A DNA stretch of 64,000 nt from Selaginella tamariscina (taxonomy: Eukaryota; Streptophyta; Lycopodiopsida; Selaginellales; Selaginellaceae): positions 318,001 to 382,000 of the forward strand of contig PUQB01000022.1 of assembly GCA_003024785.1 (NCBI GenBank). The letters run 5' to 3'. The translations under genes and the position numbers were made by a program. The notes under the pieces were generated by a model, which saw only the letters and a list, made by a program, of their open reading frames with translations, ran no database searches and was not told where the DNA came from. Positions 12,690 to 24,649 of the stretch are shown here, in pieces. The first letter of the stretch is position 1. Each line of letters starts with the position of its first letter.

Positions 12690-13620
12690 CCTTGTCCTTT
12701 TTAGCCTTGTGCATCCACAACGAATCTACTTGAGTAATGAAACATTGGATGCACCCTCACTTTTTATGGCAACCATAGTCAATATGCCGCCTTACCGATA
12801 TGTTGATAAGGACTTGAGTACATAGGAGACAACTTATCGTTGTGTCCTTTCCATAAGGCCACAATAGTGTTCTACATTACTTGAAGATATACATAATTTC
12901 CATTTGGAACTCTTAGAAGTTTATGTGTTCATTAATAAATTTAATAACTTTGTTCTGAGTACATGTAAGTTCTTTTTGTATAAACTCTGAATATTCTCAA
13001 ACTCAACACTCATATCTTTAACTTCCTTATTCATTTTGCCTTTAGCCTTCTTACTTACTAACCCCATCTCAAAAGTTGTCTTGGGATGCTATCCAAACAT
13101 AATATAGTACAAGTTCATCCCAATTCCATTATGGGTTATCGTTGTAGGTAAACTCGAGTAACGAAACTTACTTATTCTTCTATTTGATAATACATCTCAA
13201 CATATCTTCAAGAACTTGGTTACCCTCTTTGTTTGCCTATCTTTAAGCTTCACTTCTATACACTCAGAAAAGCCTCTTTAAAAAGTAGAACTTGGAGTCC
13301 CAATCACTTAGAATATTATTTGGAAGTACATGAATGGGAAATATATATTATCGATACATCATATCTAGCTTTGATGCATTCACATTCTTCCTTAAGGGAA
13401 TTAACTTGACAAACTTTGTCAACATGTCCACAATGAGCCCTACCTACTCATTTTGCCTTTATGTCCTTGGCAAATGAGTTATTGCCCCACCACCTGTTTG
13501 GAATAGGCAATGGTACTAATAACCCATCTAGTTTCTTCTTGGGTACCTTTACTTGTTGACACTTGTCATAAGTCTTACAGTACTTTATGATATCAACTTT
13601 CACTATAAACTTGAATTAAC
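12690..13620 (-). pseudogene. Ty3/gypsy integrase relic
   Basis: Read on the minus strand from 13,615, the sequence gives IIKYCKTYDKCQQVKVPKK, the second half of an integrase HHCC domain, then LVPLPIPN. It continues with VDMLTKFVKLIPLRKN (core domain), a decayed SDWDSKF-like DDE motif near 13,300, and KLSPMYSSPYQHIGKAAY with HPMFH near 12,740-12,850, which matches the GPY/F module. Stops and frame changes are frequent, so this is an old dead fragment. No LTRs seen. Confidence 0.72.
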
Positions 13621-15004
13621 AAACTACACTTAACTCATAAACTAATAATCAAACTTATTATTTTTAAAAATGAAGTATAGTTGGGACTGGACCAAAGCAA
13701 AGCTATAACCAATTTTCACCAAATTAACTAATTATAGTTTTATATCCATTTTAATATAGTCTATTTTGGTAAACTTGATTAGAAACTACATATAATTTAT
13801 TATGCTAGTAAATAACATAAAATACTAAGATAGCAACAGTGATATAGTAACTATCTTTGTTTAGTTATTTAGATCACTAATGGTGATTAAAAATATAGTT
13901 ATTTGATAATGATACTATGTATATTAATTAATGATATAAAGAATTAATAATTAAATTAATATTACTGATAATAATTACATTATTAACACTTTGTAACAAT
14001 ATCATCATGCTCAATATAGTTCTTTAACATATAGGGAGGTATTTTAAAGTTGTTTATGCTTTTTTTATTTTTGTTCACACTAATGTTATTCTTCTTATAT
14101 GTTGCTTTGATTTGTGCTTGGGGCAAATGCAGCATGACATTGTGTGTGTGTGTGAGACATAATATATAATATTGTGTGTGGTGTGTGTGTGTGTGTGAGA
14201 CAATATTATGTGTGTGTGTATACATACACACACAAACACCTTTGTATCCATGGACACTTAAGGCATGATTCCACCAACAAGTTTGAGTGAGGCTTATTAA
14301 TATATACATACATAAACAATGTAGCGTATGTAATTGTGTGTGGTTGATATACTTTGTATTCTCAACCAATAACTACTTTATGTACAACTACATCAACACC
14401 CTTGGCTACAACCTTGAGAGAGTCAAAGTTGGATGTATCAGCAAGTATTAGTGTAAAAATACACAACAATGTGTATACCTACCAACTTTACAACTAGAAT
14501 TTCCACATTGAAGACTTTGTGTCTTATAAAAGTTGGTATAATTGAAAAAGTATGAGCTTTTAAGTAACCTCAGTATGTAACATTGTGAGTTAATAAAATA
14601 GCCTCAATCTTGTGTTTACCAGATTGCACAAATACAGACATTAATAACACATATTGAAACATATCATCAACACATACACACACACACATCAATGTACACA
14701 TGCCAAACCCATCTTCGAAGCAGCTGATATCTTCCCCTGGTAATTCATCATCATAAGGATGCAATGGGTTTTGTGTGTGTGTGTGTCCTTTACATGAGAA
14801 TATAACATAATCTCTTCTCTCTCATATACACACACACACACACCAAGTACTTGAGTAAGAATAAATTCATTGAACTTTATACTTACAATAGGAATATATT
14901 TGGTGAGCTTAACCTAACAACCCATCGACCCCTAAACCCTAACATGAGGAGTTTAGGAAGGCAACCCTAGGGTTAGGTCAACCTTAGGGGTGTTTCTAAT
15001 ACTG
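13621..15004. repeat. Non-coding interval with TG/AC microsatellites
   Basis: Dinucleotide tracts occur at 14,140-14,238 (TG/GTGTGTG broken by ATATATAAT), 14,674-14,688, 14,772-14,787 and 14,827-14,843. Telomere-like AAACCCTAA occurs near 14,933. No coding signal found. Confidence 0.7.
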
Positions 15005-15009
15005 AACTC

Positions 15010-15528
15010 TGTCACAACCCGATACAGGATTTCGGATACAGGATACGGGTTACAGGATATACCTATATATGCCTGCAGGATATTCCTACAGGATATGCTA
15101 CATGATATGCCTAGAGGATAAGGGTCACTATTCTTAGCTTATGACTAGATTAGACTCATGACCAGATTAGCTTGGAGTTGTGAGCATAAAAGCTCCGACC
15201 TAATTGTTGTACAATCAGTTACAATCAACACCAGTCTTACTACGATCAATCTTGTCTTGTCTTATTCTTGTCTTGCTCCTTGTTTCTTGTTCTCTTCTTG
15301 TCTCGCTCCTGGATCCTGTCCAGTTCTTGTTTTGTTCCTGGATCTGTCTTGCACCTTCCTGTTTGGCTCCCGGATCCTATCCTGTTCCTGTCTCTCTCGG
15401 ATTCTATCTGGTTCCAGTCTTGCTCCTGAGTTCCTAGTTCCTGTCCTACTCTTTGTCATGTTCCTGAGTCAAGCCTCTTTGTTCTTGGAATCCTGCTCTT
15501 TTCCTGGTTCCTGGATCGTGGCTTGACA
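15010..15528 (+). repeat. 5' LTR of chromovirus B
   Basis: Starts TGTCACAACCC and ends GGCTTGACA, giving 5-bp terminal inverted repeats TGTCA/TGACA. Near the start is a run of decayed GGATA-containing short repeats (ACAGGATA variants). Downstream is a CTTGTTCCTG-type pyrimidine-rich minisatellite from about 15,250 to 15,500. The 3' LTR carries the same layout. Confidence 0.95.
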
Positions 15529-15784
15529 GTTTGATAGTAACTCCTTTCATAGCTCTCCGTTTCCTAGCTACTTTTTTTCTTGAATCTTTTCCTTCGTTTT
15601 CTTCCTTTTTTCTTTCATAGATCATGGTGATTTTGAGCACTTTCAACGCGAGCACCAAATGTTGCTTCATGAACTGGCCACTTTGCGCCAAGTGGTCACC
15701 GATCTGCAAGATTCCACCAATGCGGCACATGCAGCTGCTGATGCATCCTCCAAGGCTGCTGCACAGGCTCTCTCTTAGGCATCG

Positions 15785-16590
15785 GTGATTCCCTCTTCAT
15801 CGAACTTTTCTTCAGAGCCAAAGATCAGCATGCCAGAAAAGTTCAATGGCAATCGTGCCGATTTCCAAGGTTTTCTGAATCAAATCTGGCTCTTGATCCG
15901 CATGCAACCACGCCGCTACTCGACGGATGCACAAAAGGTTGGCCTTTTGGCATCCTTACTAAGTGGATCTCCACGGGCTTGGGTTGCCCCTTGCTGGAGC
16001 GTGACGACCCATTGATGGAAGACTTTGAAGGTTTCGTGGCTGCCTTTGAAGCCTACTTTGGGGATCCTGATAAGTACCGTTCCGCATGCACGAAGTTACG
16101 AAAGCTCACCCAAGGATCTCGACCAGCCTCTGTCTATGCATCCGAATTTCAGCAACTTTGCACGAACATTCCATGGGATGAGACTGCATTGATCGAACAC
16201 TTCCGTTTTGGTTGAGGGATGACGTGAAGGACCTTCTTCTTACGTTACCGGATGCCCAAACATTAACAGAGATCATGCAACAAGCCGTTCGTTGCGACAA
16301 CCATTTGTTTGAGCGTCGTCAGGAAAGATCCAGTCAGCAGTTCATGCAAACCAATCCTGCACCTGTGGTACATGTTCCTACACCATCTTTTGGAGTAGTT
16401 CCTATGGAGGTCAAAAAATCCAAGCGTGGCTCTCTTTTCGCTACTGCGTCGCCGCAGTGAGAACCTATACTTGTATTGTGGTGAAGCAGGACACAAGGTG
16501 ACAGATTGTCCTATTAAAGCCAAGAAGTTCAAGACGCGTGAAGTTGAAGTTGGAGTTCAGTCGAAAAACTTCAATGTCCACTTCGTCTAG
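15785..16590 (+). pseudogene. Chromovirus B gag
   Basis: The capsid core runs through EKFNGNRADFQGFLNQ, FVAAFEAYFGDPDKY and LRKLTQGSRPASVYASEF. The frame shifts at 15,987-15,990 (CCCC) and again at 16,212 (TT), each curable by one added base. A zinc knuckle near 16,470-16,515 reads LYLYCGEAGHKVTDCP, so the first Cys of CCHC is replaced by Tyr. Gag builds the particle; the missing Cys would weaken RNA packaging. Confidence 0.8.
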
Positions 16591-16659
16591 GAGCCGCGAA
16601 GTTGGACGTAAGTGCAGGCTCCATTGGTGCTGCTCATACCATTCCATCACTCAAGTTTT

Positions 16660-18995
16660 CTGTACACATTCATTTTAATAATCGAGAGCTCAAGGAGTTT
16701 GCCATGTTAGAAACTGGTGCAAATGCATGTTTCATGAATGACACTTTTGCAACTCAACATGCATTTCGGTGGTGAAGTTAAAGCGTGCAGTTCTTGTAGA
16801 GGTGGCCGACGGGCGTCTAATTGCTTGTGGCGCAGTTACCCATGCTACTGAACCTTTCTCTTGCAGTCATGACACATTCAACTGTTCAATTTCTTTCAAC
16901 TTGATCAAGACTCGGTCAACTTCCATAATTTTGGGTATGCCATGGTTCGTTGTTGCAAATCCGCAGATCGATTGGAGGGCTAGGACGCTCACGTTTTCCT
17001 CTCCGACAGCTAGAATCAATCCTATACCATCCTGCGTGCAGGATACATCCTTAGTATCTAAGGTAGTACAAGCTACAGGATTGACCGTGCCTGTTCCTGT
17101 ATCAGTATTGAAGACTCCTCCTCGACATGTTTCACCTCATGTCAGTTCCTCATTACATCCGCAGGCTCTCTCCACTCCTGTAAGTTTGCAGATTTCTGTA
17201 CAAGGTTCTTCCAATCCTGTATCAGTGTCAAAGGTTCCTCCTCAACAGGATTCACCTCCTGTTGGTTCGTCAGCACACTCGCAGGCTTCCCTCACTCCTG
17301 TGCAACCACGGACTTTTGTACAAGATTCTTCCAATCCTGTACACTCGTCAACATCCACACAGGTTTCTCCCAATCCTGCCTCCTTTTGTTACTCTGTTTT
17401 TGTTCCACCCCCCAAGATCCTTCCTCTTTTTCAGTCACAGCTCCCTCCTTCTCCTCTCCGAGTTCTTACCACTACCATGCATGAACTTGCCATTGATCCT
17501 GCTCCTTTCCACCTTTTTGCCTTTTAAGTAACTCCTACATCCTCTTCTACCTTTCCTGTGTTTGACTCTCTTGTTTTTCAATCTCCTTCTCCTGCTCCTT
17601 TTCCTTCTCCTCCTTCTTCCTTACCATCCAAGTATCACTCCTTTCAGGACGTTTTTGACAAGCACAAGGCTGCAGTTCTTCCTGTTCACAGGTCCTACGA
17701 CTGTTTTATTGATCTTGCGGAAGGAAAGACTCCACCATTCGGACCGATTTATGCACTGTCACCCATAGAGTTGGAGGTTCTTTGTCAGTACATTGAGAAC
17801 AACTTGGCATCCGGTTTCATTAGTCACTTAAAGTCCCCTGCAGGAGCACCTATTTTCTTTGTCAAGAAGAAGGATGGGAGTTTACGTTTGGTTGTAGACT
17901 ATAGGGGTTTGAATCAAGTCACCACTCGGAATCGTACCCGTTGCCATTGATCCCAGAACTTCTCGATTGGCTGCGAGGAGAAAAGGTGTTCACGAAGATC
18001 GACTTACGAGGGCCTACAACCTTGTATGGATTCGTCCAGCGATGAGTGGAAGACTGCCTTTCGTACAAGGTATAAACACTTCGAATACACGATGATGCCA
18101 TTCGGCCTTACCAATGTCCCAACCGTGTTCCAACACATGGTGAATGACATCTTTTGTGACTTCTTAGACTAGTTTGTGGTGATCTACCTCGATGACATTT
18201 TGATTTTCTCCAAGGACCAGGTGGCACATGACAAGCATGTACGATTAGTTCTACAGCGGCTTCGCGAGCATGGCCTATACGCGAAGTTGGAGAAGTGTTT
18301 TTTCGATAGGGATTCTGTGGAGTTCTTCGGCTACATCATCTCTCTTGCTAGCGTTTCCATGGACATGCACAAGGTGAAGACCATCATGGAATGGGAGAGG
18401 CCCAAGTCTGTATGAGATGTACAATGTTTCCTTGGCTTTGCAAACTTCTACAGGTGGTTCATATAGGACTTCTCCAAGCGTGTACTTCCACTCACGGAAC
18501 TCACCAAGCGCACAGGGGTTTTCTCTTGGTCCGACAAGCGGAATATGCATTCATAACACTCAAGGACGCCTTCACGACAGCTCCAATTTTAGCACATCCT
18601 GATCCTTCTCGTCCTTTCTTTGTTGAAGCAGATGCCTCGGATTTTGCAGTAGGATCCGTCCTATCACAAGTTGGAGAAGACAAGTTGCTTCATCCTGTAG
18701 CTTTTCACTCTCGTAAGTTCCTTTCGGCGGAAATCAATTACGAGATTCATGACAAGGAACTCAAGGCCATTGTGGATTCGTTCGAGGAGGCGGCATTTCC
18801 TGGAAGGTGCTGCGCATCCTATACAAGTTCTTAGGGATCACAAGAACCTGGAGTATTTTCAAACAGCTCGAGTTCTTAGTCGGCAACAAGCTAGGTGGCG
18901 GAGTTCCTATCACGTTTTGATTTCATCATTATCTACAGGCCCGGTTTTCGGAATGGCAAGGCGGACGCATTGTCTAAGTGCTCTTACCTTGCATC
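16660..18995 (+). pseudogene. Chromovirus B protease, reverse transcriptase and RNase H
   Basis: The protease near 16,700 reads AMLETGANACFMND where family members have L-D-S-G-A, so the catalytic Asp appears as Glu; IILGMPWFVVANPQIDW follows near 16,925. A Pro/Ser-rich linker (17,050-17,620) precedes reverse transcriptase. That domain shows [20 protein letters not shown] at 17,850-17,908, a frame-broken R-G-A-Y-N-L region near 18,005, and the catalytic YLDD at 18,185-18,196. The codon at 18,171-18,173 is TAG where the family has Gln. RNase H shows FFVEADASDFAVGSVLSQ near 18,620. The reading continues to NGKADALS-like wording near 18,950, where the CACTA-like insert begins. Confidence 0.88.
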
Positions 18996-19189
18996 CACCG
19001 GAAAATGTAAAAAAACAAAGCAAAAAAACTATGCCTAATTTTATAAATACTAGGGTAAAAAAAATTTGACTAACATACTAGGGGAAGTACTAAGGGTCCA
19101 AGAACAAGGGTTGGTTTTTGGGTTTGTAACATGTATAAAATTATGTTATAATTCATTAAAATATAGTGAGCTAACGGGATCCTAGAATA

Positions 19190-19620
19190 TGCTTTAGGGT
19201 TCTTTCTGTGAAGCGGTGGAGCGTGCTCCGCAGATCCGGCGGCATGGGTTTGGCTCTCCATATGGCGCCACTTAATCTGGTGAGTGGATTCATGGTTATA
19301 CACTACCCCAAGAATATGCACCGATCATCATCCCAGCGAATACTACACTCGTAATGAAGCTCTCTTGTTTAGCGGACTTTCCACACCATCTGGACAGCAG
19401 GACCAACAAATGAGAGGAGCATCATCTCCATGGCCTTGGCCATCCATGACATGCCTGTGTACAGATTTCTATGCAATGCCAACAAGGATAAGCTGTGCAA
19501 TGGGTGGTCTAAGGTCCATGGACAGGCCCCGGAGAAGACCCAATTTCGATCGTCCCAGTAGAACAGAGAGAATCAACAAGATGGTAAGATCAACCACATT
19601 TATCGATGTCCACAAGTAAG
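19190..19620 (+). other. Coding-like fragments of unknown origin inside the CACTA-like element
   Basis: At 19,200-19,278 there is an Arg/Leu-rich open stretch with MGLALHMAPLNL followed by a GTGAGT donor; it could be the transit-peptide exon of the captured MECR gene, but this is a guess. At 19,395-19,560 another frame reads MALAIHDMPVYRFLCNANK with no stop. I do not recognise it. These pieces may be further captured host sequence. Confidence 0.35.
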
Positions 19621-19819
19621 TGTGTATTGTAGATATACAAGTTACAGATTCAATTAATTATATGAAAATGTGGTGTAGATGTATATTATAAAAACATAAA
19701 CCACAGGGTCATCAACATATGTATATTGTGTATATAGATACACACACATAAATTCGTGTATGTATGTATATACATACATGTTTCTTTTATACAAATGGAT
19801 GTTTATATAAAAAGAATAG

Positions 19820-20878
19820 TGGAGCTTCCTGGTCGTCCTCTTGAGAAAGGGGAAGTATGCGTCAAGATGCTGGCAGCTCCTATCAACCCATCAGACATCA
19901 ACAGAATAGAAGGTTGAACGTGTGTGTACCCGTAACATAGCCACTTCAGTATCATACAGTGTTCTCAATAGTGTATGTAAGTTATAATGTTGTACGCTGT
20001 ACACTTTACTATGGTTTAGCATTTGATTATAATCTATATGTATTGTATGTACATGTACATACATTTTATGTGTTAGAATTGGACTGGATTTTGAGAGAGA
20101 GAGATTTATTTGCGTTTATATATATTGATTGTAAGTTTATATATATATATATATATATGTGGCAGACACATGTAGATATACATACATTATCAATGGTTTA
20201 TTAATTTTACATGTTTTATAAAAGTTTAATTTTTTTGTCTTTTTCTTGTTTTCAGGGGTATATCCGATGCGACCTACACCTCCTGCAGTTGCCGGTGGTG
20301 AAGGTGTTGGACAGGTAGTTTCTGTTGGATCGGATGTTAAACATTTGTCAGTAGGAGATTGGGTCATTCCAACATATTCCGGAATCGGTTAGTATAATAA
20401 GTATATAATTTATATATAAATACTTTATCTTAATCCAGTTAAATAAATACATAGATAACCGAAGTTACTGAACATTATAAAACTTAGCTTTTAAGTTACA
20501 CACGTATCTGTGCAAACGTGGAGCACACATGTGCTAAAAGAGGAGAGTGTATGGTGTAAAGTTCCTGATAATGTGCCCATGGAATACCTGGCTACCATCT
20601 CTGTCAACCCCTGCACCGCACTCAGAATGCTCGAAGATTTTGCTTCGTTAGAAGCTGGTAATTAATTAAATATTAACTTACTAAAACTTCTATTAATTGT
20701 TATTTTTGAAGTTTTACGTTTAAAAACTAATATATGTATTTATATTTGTGTGTGTGTGCGTGCGCGTTCGTTGCAGGGATGTGGTTGTTCAGAACGGGTC
20801 TACGAGTATGGTTGGACAATGTGTCATACAAATTGCACACGCAAAAGGTCTCCAGACCATCAATATTGTGCGTGAGAG
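19820..20878 (+). pseudogene. Captured mitochondrial trans-2-enoyl-CoA reductase (MECR/ETR) exons
   Basis: Four exons match the plant MECR family in order. Exon a (19,820-19,912) contains EVCVKMLAAPINPSDINRIE. Exon b (20,256-20,387) contains GEGVGQVVSVGSDVKHLSVG. Exon c (about 20,516-20,657) contains EESVWCKVPDNVPMEYLATI and ALRMLEDF. Exon d (20,777-20,878) contains [21 protein letters not shown] performs the last step of mitochondrial fatty-acid synthesis. Introns are kept, so capture was from DNA, not mRNA. Exon c lacks a clean AG acceptor (reads CAA), and exons c and d join one base out of phase. The C-terminal third, including most of the NADPH-binding domain, is missing. It lies wholly inside the CACTA-like element. 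Confidence 0.88.
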
Positions 20879-21644
20879 GTACATAACGTATATTTTATGT
20901 ACCGACGTACACATAGTCGTATACACGTACATATAGATAGCTATAACCTATGTACGTACGTTCATAGTAGATACACACGGAAGAACACAAGACATGTAGC
21001 TTAAAAGAACAACAGTTTTCAGCCGAGTCCTATTATATATATTCCTATATAGCATACATACATGTATTCTAGATGTGTATGCATTCATATATATCAGGAT
21101 TGACAATATACGTATAGGCTTGTGCTTATTGCAATAATATTATAATAGCATATTTATCTATCTAGTTATACACACACACAGTATAACTGGTGAATCTTGT
21201 TTACATTAGTTTCTTTTCTTGCAGAGTCCTCGTTGATGCAGAACCTCACGCATGAAGAAACGCTTCCGAAAGGTGGACTGGTGTGTGTGTGAGAGAGAGA
21301 GGGATTCACAGAGAGATCACCAGAAATTAATAATGTTTATTATTTTTAATTTAATTAATGAAAGTTAAAGAGTTTTATTAAGTACAATTAAAATCAATAA
21401 ATCAATCTAAAATTAAATAAAATAAATTATATAGAAAACAAAAAGAAATTATTACTGTATAAACAAGGGTAAAAACAAGGGTAAAACAAAATAATAATAC
21501 AATGTATATTAACTATGTTAAAAAATAAACCAATGTTCGACCCCTAGTATGTTAACTACTTTTTACAAAAACAAAGGCTTGTTTTCTAGTGTTGTTTTTA
21601 CCTTAAAAATGCCAAAAACTAGGGGTTTACATTTTCCGGTGATC

Positions 21645-23200
21645 GGTCCCGGGCGATCCTACATATGACTGTCAAAGACAAGTGTTGTTGGGTCCTGATC
21701 GACTCCGGCTTGCAACACTACAGGTTCATCAGGCTCCAGCAAATTCAACACTCCTACAGGACATCCGTTCGCAGTTGGCTACAGATGACTTGGTAAAGAA
21801 TGTGTTCTCACATATTCATCCTGACATTGCAAGTTTCTCTTCCTCCAGTTCCCATTCTAACTACAAGTTGTTCGCCATACAGGATGGACTCCTGTACCGG
21901 GAAGGTCTCCTGTACGTTCCTGTTGGTATTTCCAGGATTCGTGTGGTACAAGATTGTCATGGTACCCCGGCTACAGACATTTTGTTGTGCCAAGACAGTG
22001 GAGTTGGTGACTCGCAACTATTGGTGGCTTGGGTTGCGAGGTTTTATGGAAAGGTTTGTACAGAGCTGTGACACTTATAACAGGTCAAAGTTGCCTCATC
22101 ATGCACCCTCTCTTCTTCGTCCTCTTCCTATTCCTTCTGTTCATTGGACATCCATTTCTATGGATTTCCTCACAGATCTTCCTTCTTCTCGTGGATTTGA
22201 TGCAGTTCTTATGGTGGTTGACCGTTTCACCAAGCAGGCTCAGTTCCTACCCTGCAACAAGACAGCTACAGGATAGACAACTGCTGATTGGTGATCCATG
22301 AAGTGTTCCGACATCATGGTCTTCCTGAGAGCATTGTTTCCGATCGAGGTCCACAATTCATGTCCAAGTTTTGGCGAGAGCTTCTTCAGAGTCTACAGGT
22401 TAAAGCGGATCTTTCTTCAGGATATCATCTGCAAACTAATGGGCAGTTAGAATGCACAATTCAGACCTTGGAACAGTATCTTCGTTACTTCATCAGTTAT
22501 TAACAGGACAACTGGTTAGACCTTCTTCCAATGGCGGAGTTTGCCTACAACAACTCCGTTCACGCATCTATAGGCCAGAACCTTTCTTTGCTCTTACAGG
22601 CCACCATCCACGTTTTAACTTTGCTCCTCCTGCTTCTCCTTCTTCCGCTTCTGTAGTACAGGATCATCTCTAGCATCTTCGTCAGGTACAGGATGATCTC
22701 CGGGTTCATCTTCAGCAGGCACAGGAACGATACAAGCATCATGCTGATGCTCACCATTAGCCGGCACCTGCATATAAGATTGGTGATCTCGTGTGGCTTC
22801 TTTGTCGACACATTCGCACCAACAGGCCTTCTTCTAAGTTGGATTTTCAACGATTGGGCCTTTACAGGATTGTGGCGGAGGTTAATCTTGTAGCTTTCCG
22901 ATCGAGTTACCATCTACGGTGAAACTTCATCCTGTGTTTCACACCTCCTTGTTGGAGCCGTATCATCCTTCTTCTCTTCCTGGTCGTGCTTCTTCTCCTC
23001 CCCCTCCTGTGGTCATTGCTGGTGAACCTGAGTACGAAGTTGCAGCCATCCTTAATTCTCATCTTCATCGCTGCCAACTTCAATACTTGGTGGATTGGAA
23101 AGGTTATTTGCCTACCGATCGCACTTGGGAACCTGCATCCAACTTACCCCAAGAAGCACCATGGTTTTGTCTATATCTGGAATGGTTTGTCCGAGAGTAG
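21645..23200 (+). pseudogene. Chromovirus B integrase and chromodomain
   Basis: After the insert the polyprotein resumes. The HHCC zinc domain is partly visible (VVQDCHG, then RFVQSCDTYNRSKLP near 22,060). The core shows SISMDFLTDLPSS near 22,150, VVDRFTKQAQFLP near 22,215 and SIVSDRGPQFMSKFWREL near 22,333. The C-terminus shows KLHPVFHTSLLEPYHP at 22,922 and then a chromodomain at about 23,025-23,150 (EYEVAAIL, YLVDWKGY, WEPASNL). Chromodomains steer integration toward marked chromatin. Several frame changes are present. Confidence 0.88.
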
Positions 23201-23270
23201 TGAGTTGAGCAGGAATGGAGGACAAGTCCTTAGGCTGCAGGAGGGGCTGAGGCCATTTTGCTGGTCAACA

Positions 23271-23804
23271 TGTCGTGGTCGTGGGATTTTGAATACAAGA
23301 TACGGGTTACAGGATATACCTACAGGATATGCCTGCAGGATATTCTTATAGGATATACCTACATGATATGCCTATAGGATATACTACATGATATGCCTAG
23401 AGGATAAGGGTCACTATTCTTAGCTCATGACTAGATTAGACTCATGACCAGATTAGCTTGAAGTTGCGAGCATAAAAGCTCCGACCTAATTATTGTACAA
23501 TCAGTTACTATCAACACCAGTCTTACTACGATCAATCTTGTCTTGTCTTGCTTCTTGCTTCTTGTTTTCTCCTTGTCTCGCTCCTGGATCCCATCCAGTT
23601 CCTGTCTTGTTCCTAGATCATGTCCTGCGCCTTCCTGTCTGGCTCCCGGATCCTATCCTGTTCCTGTCTCTCCCGAATCCTATCCGATTCCAGTCTTGCT
23701 CCTGAGTTCCTAGTTCCTGTCCTGTTCTCTGTCCTGTTCCTGAGTCAAGCCTCCTTGTTCTTGGAATCCTGCTCTTTTCCTGGTTCCTGGATCGTGGCTT
23801 GACA
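23271..23804 (+). repeat. 3' LTR of chromovirus B
   Basis: Starts TGTCGTGGTC and ends GGCTTGACA. It matches the 5' LTR almost base for base from GATACGGGTTACAGG onward, with extra copies of the ACAGGATATGCCT-like unit. The first ~25 bases differ more, including several transitions. Purine-rich GCAGGAGGGGCTGAGG lies about 20 bases upstream and could be the polypurine tract. Confidence 0.92.
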
Positions 23805-23809
23805 AACTC

Positions 23810-24640
23810 ACCAATTGGAATATCAAAACGAAGGGAGAGTCTTATAAATGAAAGTGCTAACTTCGCTTAGAGTTTCTTATAAATACCTAATGACACCCAG
23901 TCGAACCATTATTAAATACTCAAGTGCACTAAGCGGGCCTATTTATTTTACACCTAGGACTTGTTAATGTATTGGTAAGTAACAACAGTCAACTTCAAAG
24001 TAAAAGTAAAGGTCGTACTCTTCATGGTTAATACATATTGCACCCAGTTTCTGTATATAAACCCCATTTTTATAAACAAAACATAAGAAGAAAGAACTTA
24101 TATGTAGTGAGGCAAGGACACAACATGGACATTTGCAACATATGGATGAAGGCAAAAGTCAAGGTCTACTATTGTATATTCCATATGAAGTGAAATTAAT
24201 TAAAATCTTTTACGTGTAAGTGGATGGATTCATAAGGTCCAAGTATAAAAGATTTGTTATTATGTAGGAAGCCATAGAATACTTGGGCATGCGTTATGAG
24301 GGACCCAATTCTTCACTCCTAAATGTTTTAGAATCTACAAATCAAGAAAATAAAGCAGCCAACATAAATAATGTAAGTGACATCCATGTATATACTCATG
24401 TTGTTCAACATTATGCAGAAGATGATATAATTGATGTCTCAACATCTAATTAACAATTGGAGTTTAATCATGGCCACTATGATGAGAGGCTTTGTAAACA
24501 TTGCACTTGTATGGTAAAGACTTTAAGTTCATTAACAATGCAAAAAAATAATTAATACTATGTCATTTTCACTAAACTTTTAAAGCAGTTTGTTCTCCCT
24601 TAATTTAAATTTGAAAAATTTATTTCTTTGTCTACTTTAT
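23810..24640. other. Non-coding interval
   Basis: AT-rich. A short open stretch at about 24,268-24,450 (YLGMRYEGPNSSLLN) reads as possible old coding sequence, but I recognise no family. No terminal repeats seen. Confidence 0.4.
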
Positions 24641-24649
24641 GACATATAT

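Larger units (their letters stand above)
18996..21641. mobile_element. CACTA-like DNA transposon nested in chromovirus B
   Basis: Both ends carry the same 16-bp inverted repeat CACCGGAAAATGTAAA, and the insertion is flanked by a 3-bp duplication ATC (18,993-18,995 and 21,642-21,644). A 3-bp duplication plus ends starting CAC is the CACTA/EnSpm signature, although the fourth and fifth bases are CG, not TA. The subterminal sequence TAACATACTAGGGG recurs near both ends in inverted orientation, which is also typical. Removing the insert restores the chromovirus sequence between RNase H and integrase. No transposase is seen, so it is non-autonomous, and its interior holds pieces of host genes. Confidence 0.85.
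15010..23804 (+). mobile_element. Chromovirus B: full-length Ty3/gypsy retrotransposon
   Basis: Two matching LTRs (15,010-15,528 and 23,271-23,804) flank gag, protease, reverse transcriptase, RNase H, integrase and a chromodomain. The 5-bp target duplication AACTC is present at 15,005-15,009 and 23,805-23,809, which fixes both ends. The coding region is interrupted at 18,996-21,641 by a CACTA-like transposon, so the element without it would be about 6.1 kb. A chromodomain after integrase defines chromoviruses. Frame breaks and a CAG-to-TAG change before the catalytic box show that it is inactive or badly sequenced. No obvious tRNA primer-binding site follows the 5' LTR. Confidence 0.95.

Noticed and set aside
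15262-15459. Arg/Glu/Gln-rich minus-strand open frame in the LTR
   Set aside because: It is the translation of the pyrimidine-rich short repeats of the chromovirus B LTR.
19820-20878. A functional MECR gene at this locus
   Set aside because: The exons lie entirely between transposon inverted repeats, the C-terminal third is missing, one acceptor is lost and two exons are out of phase.
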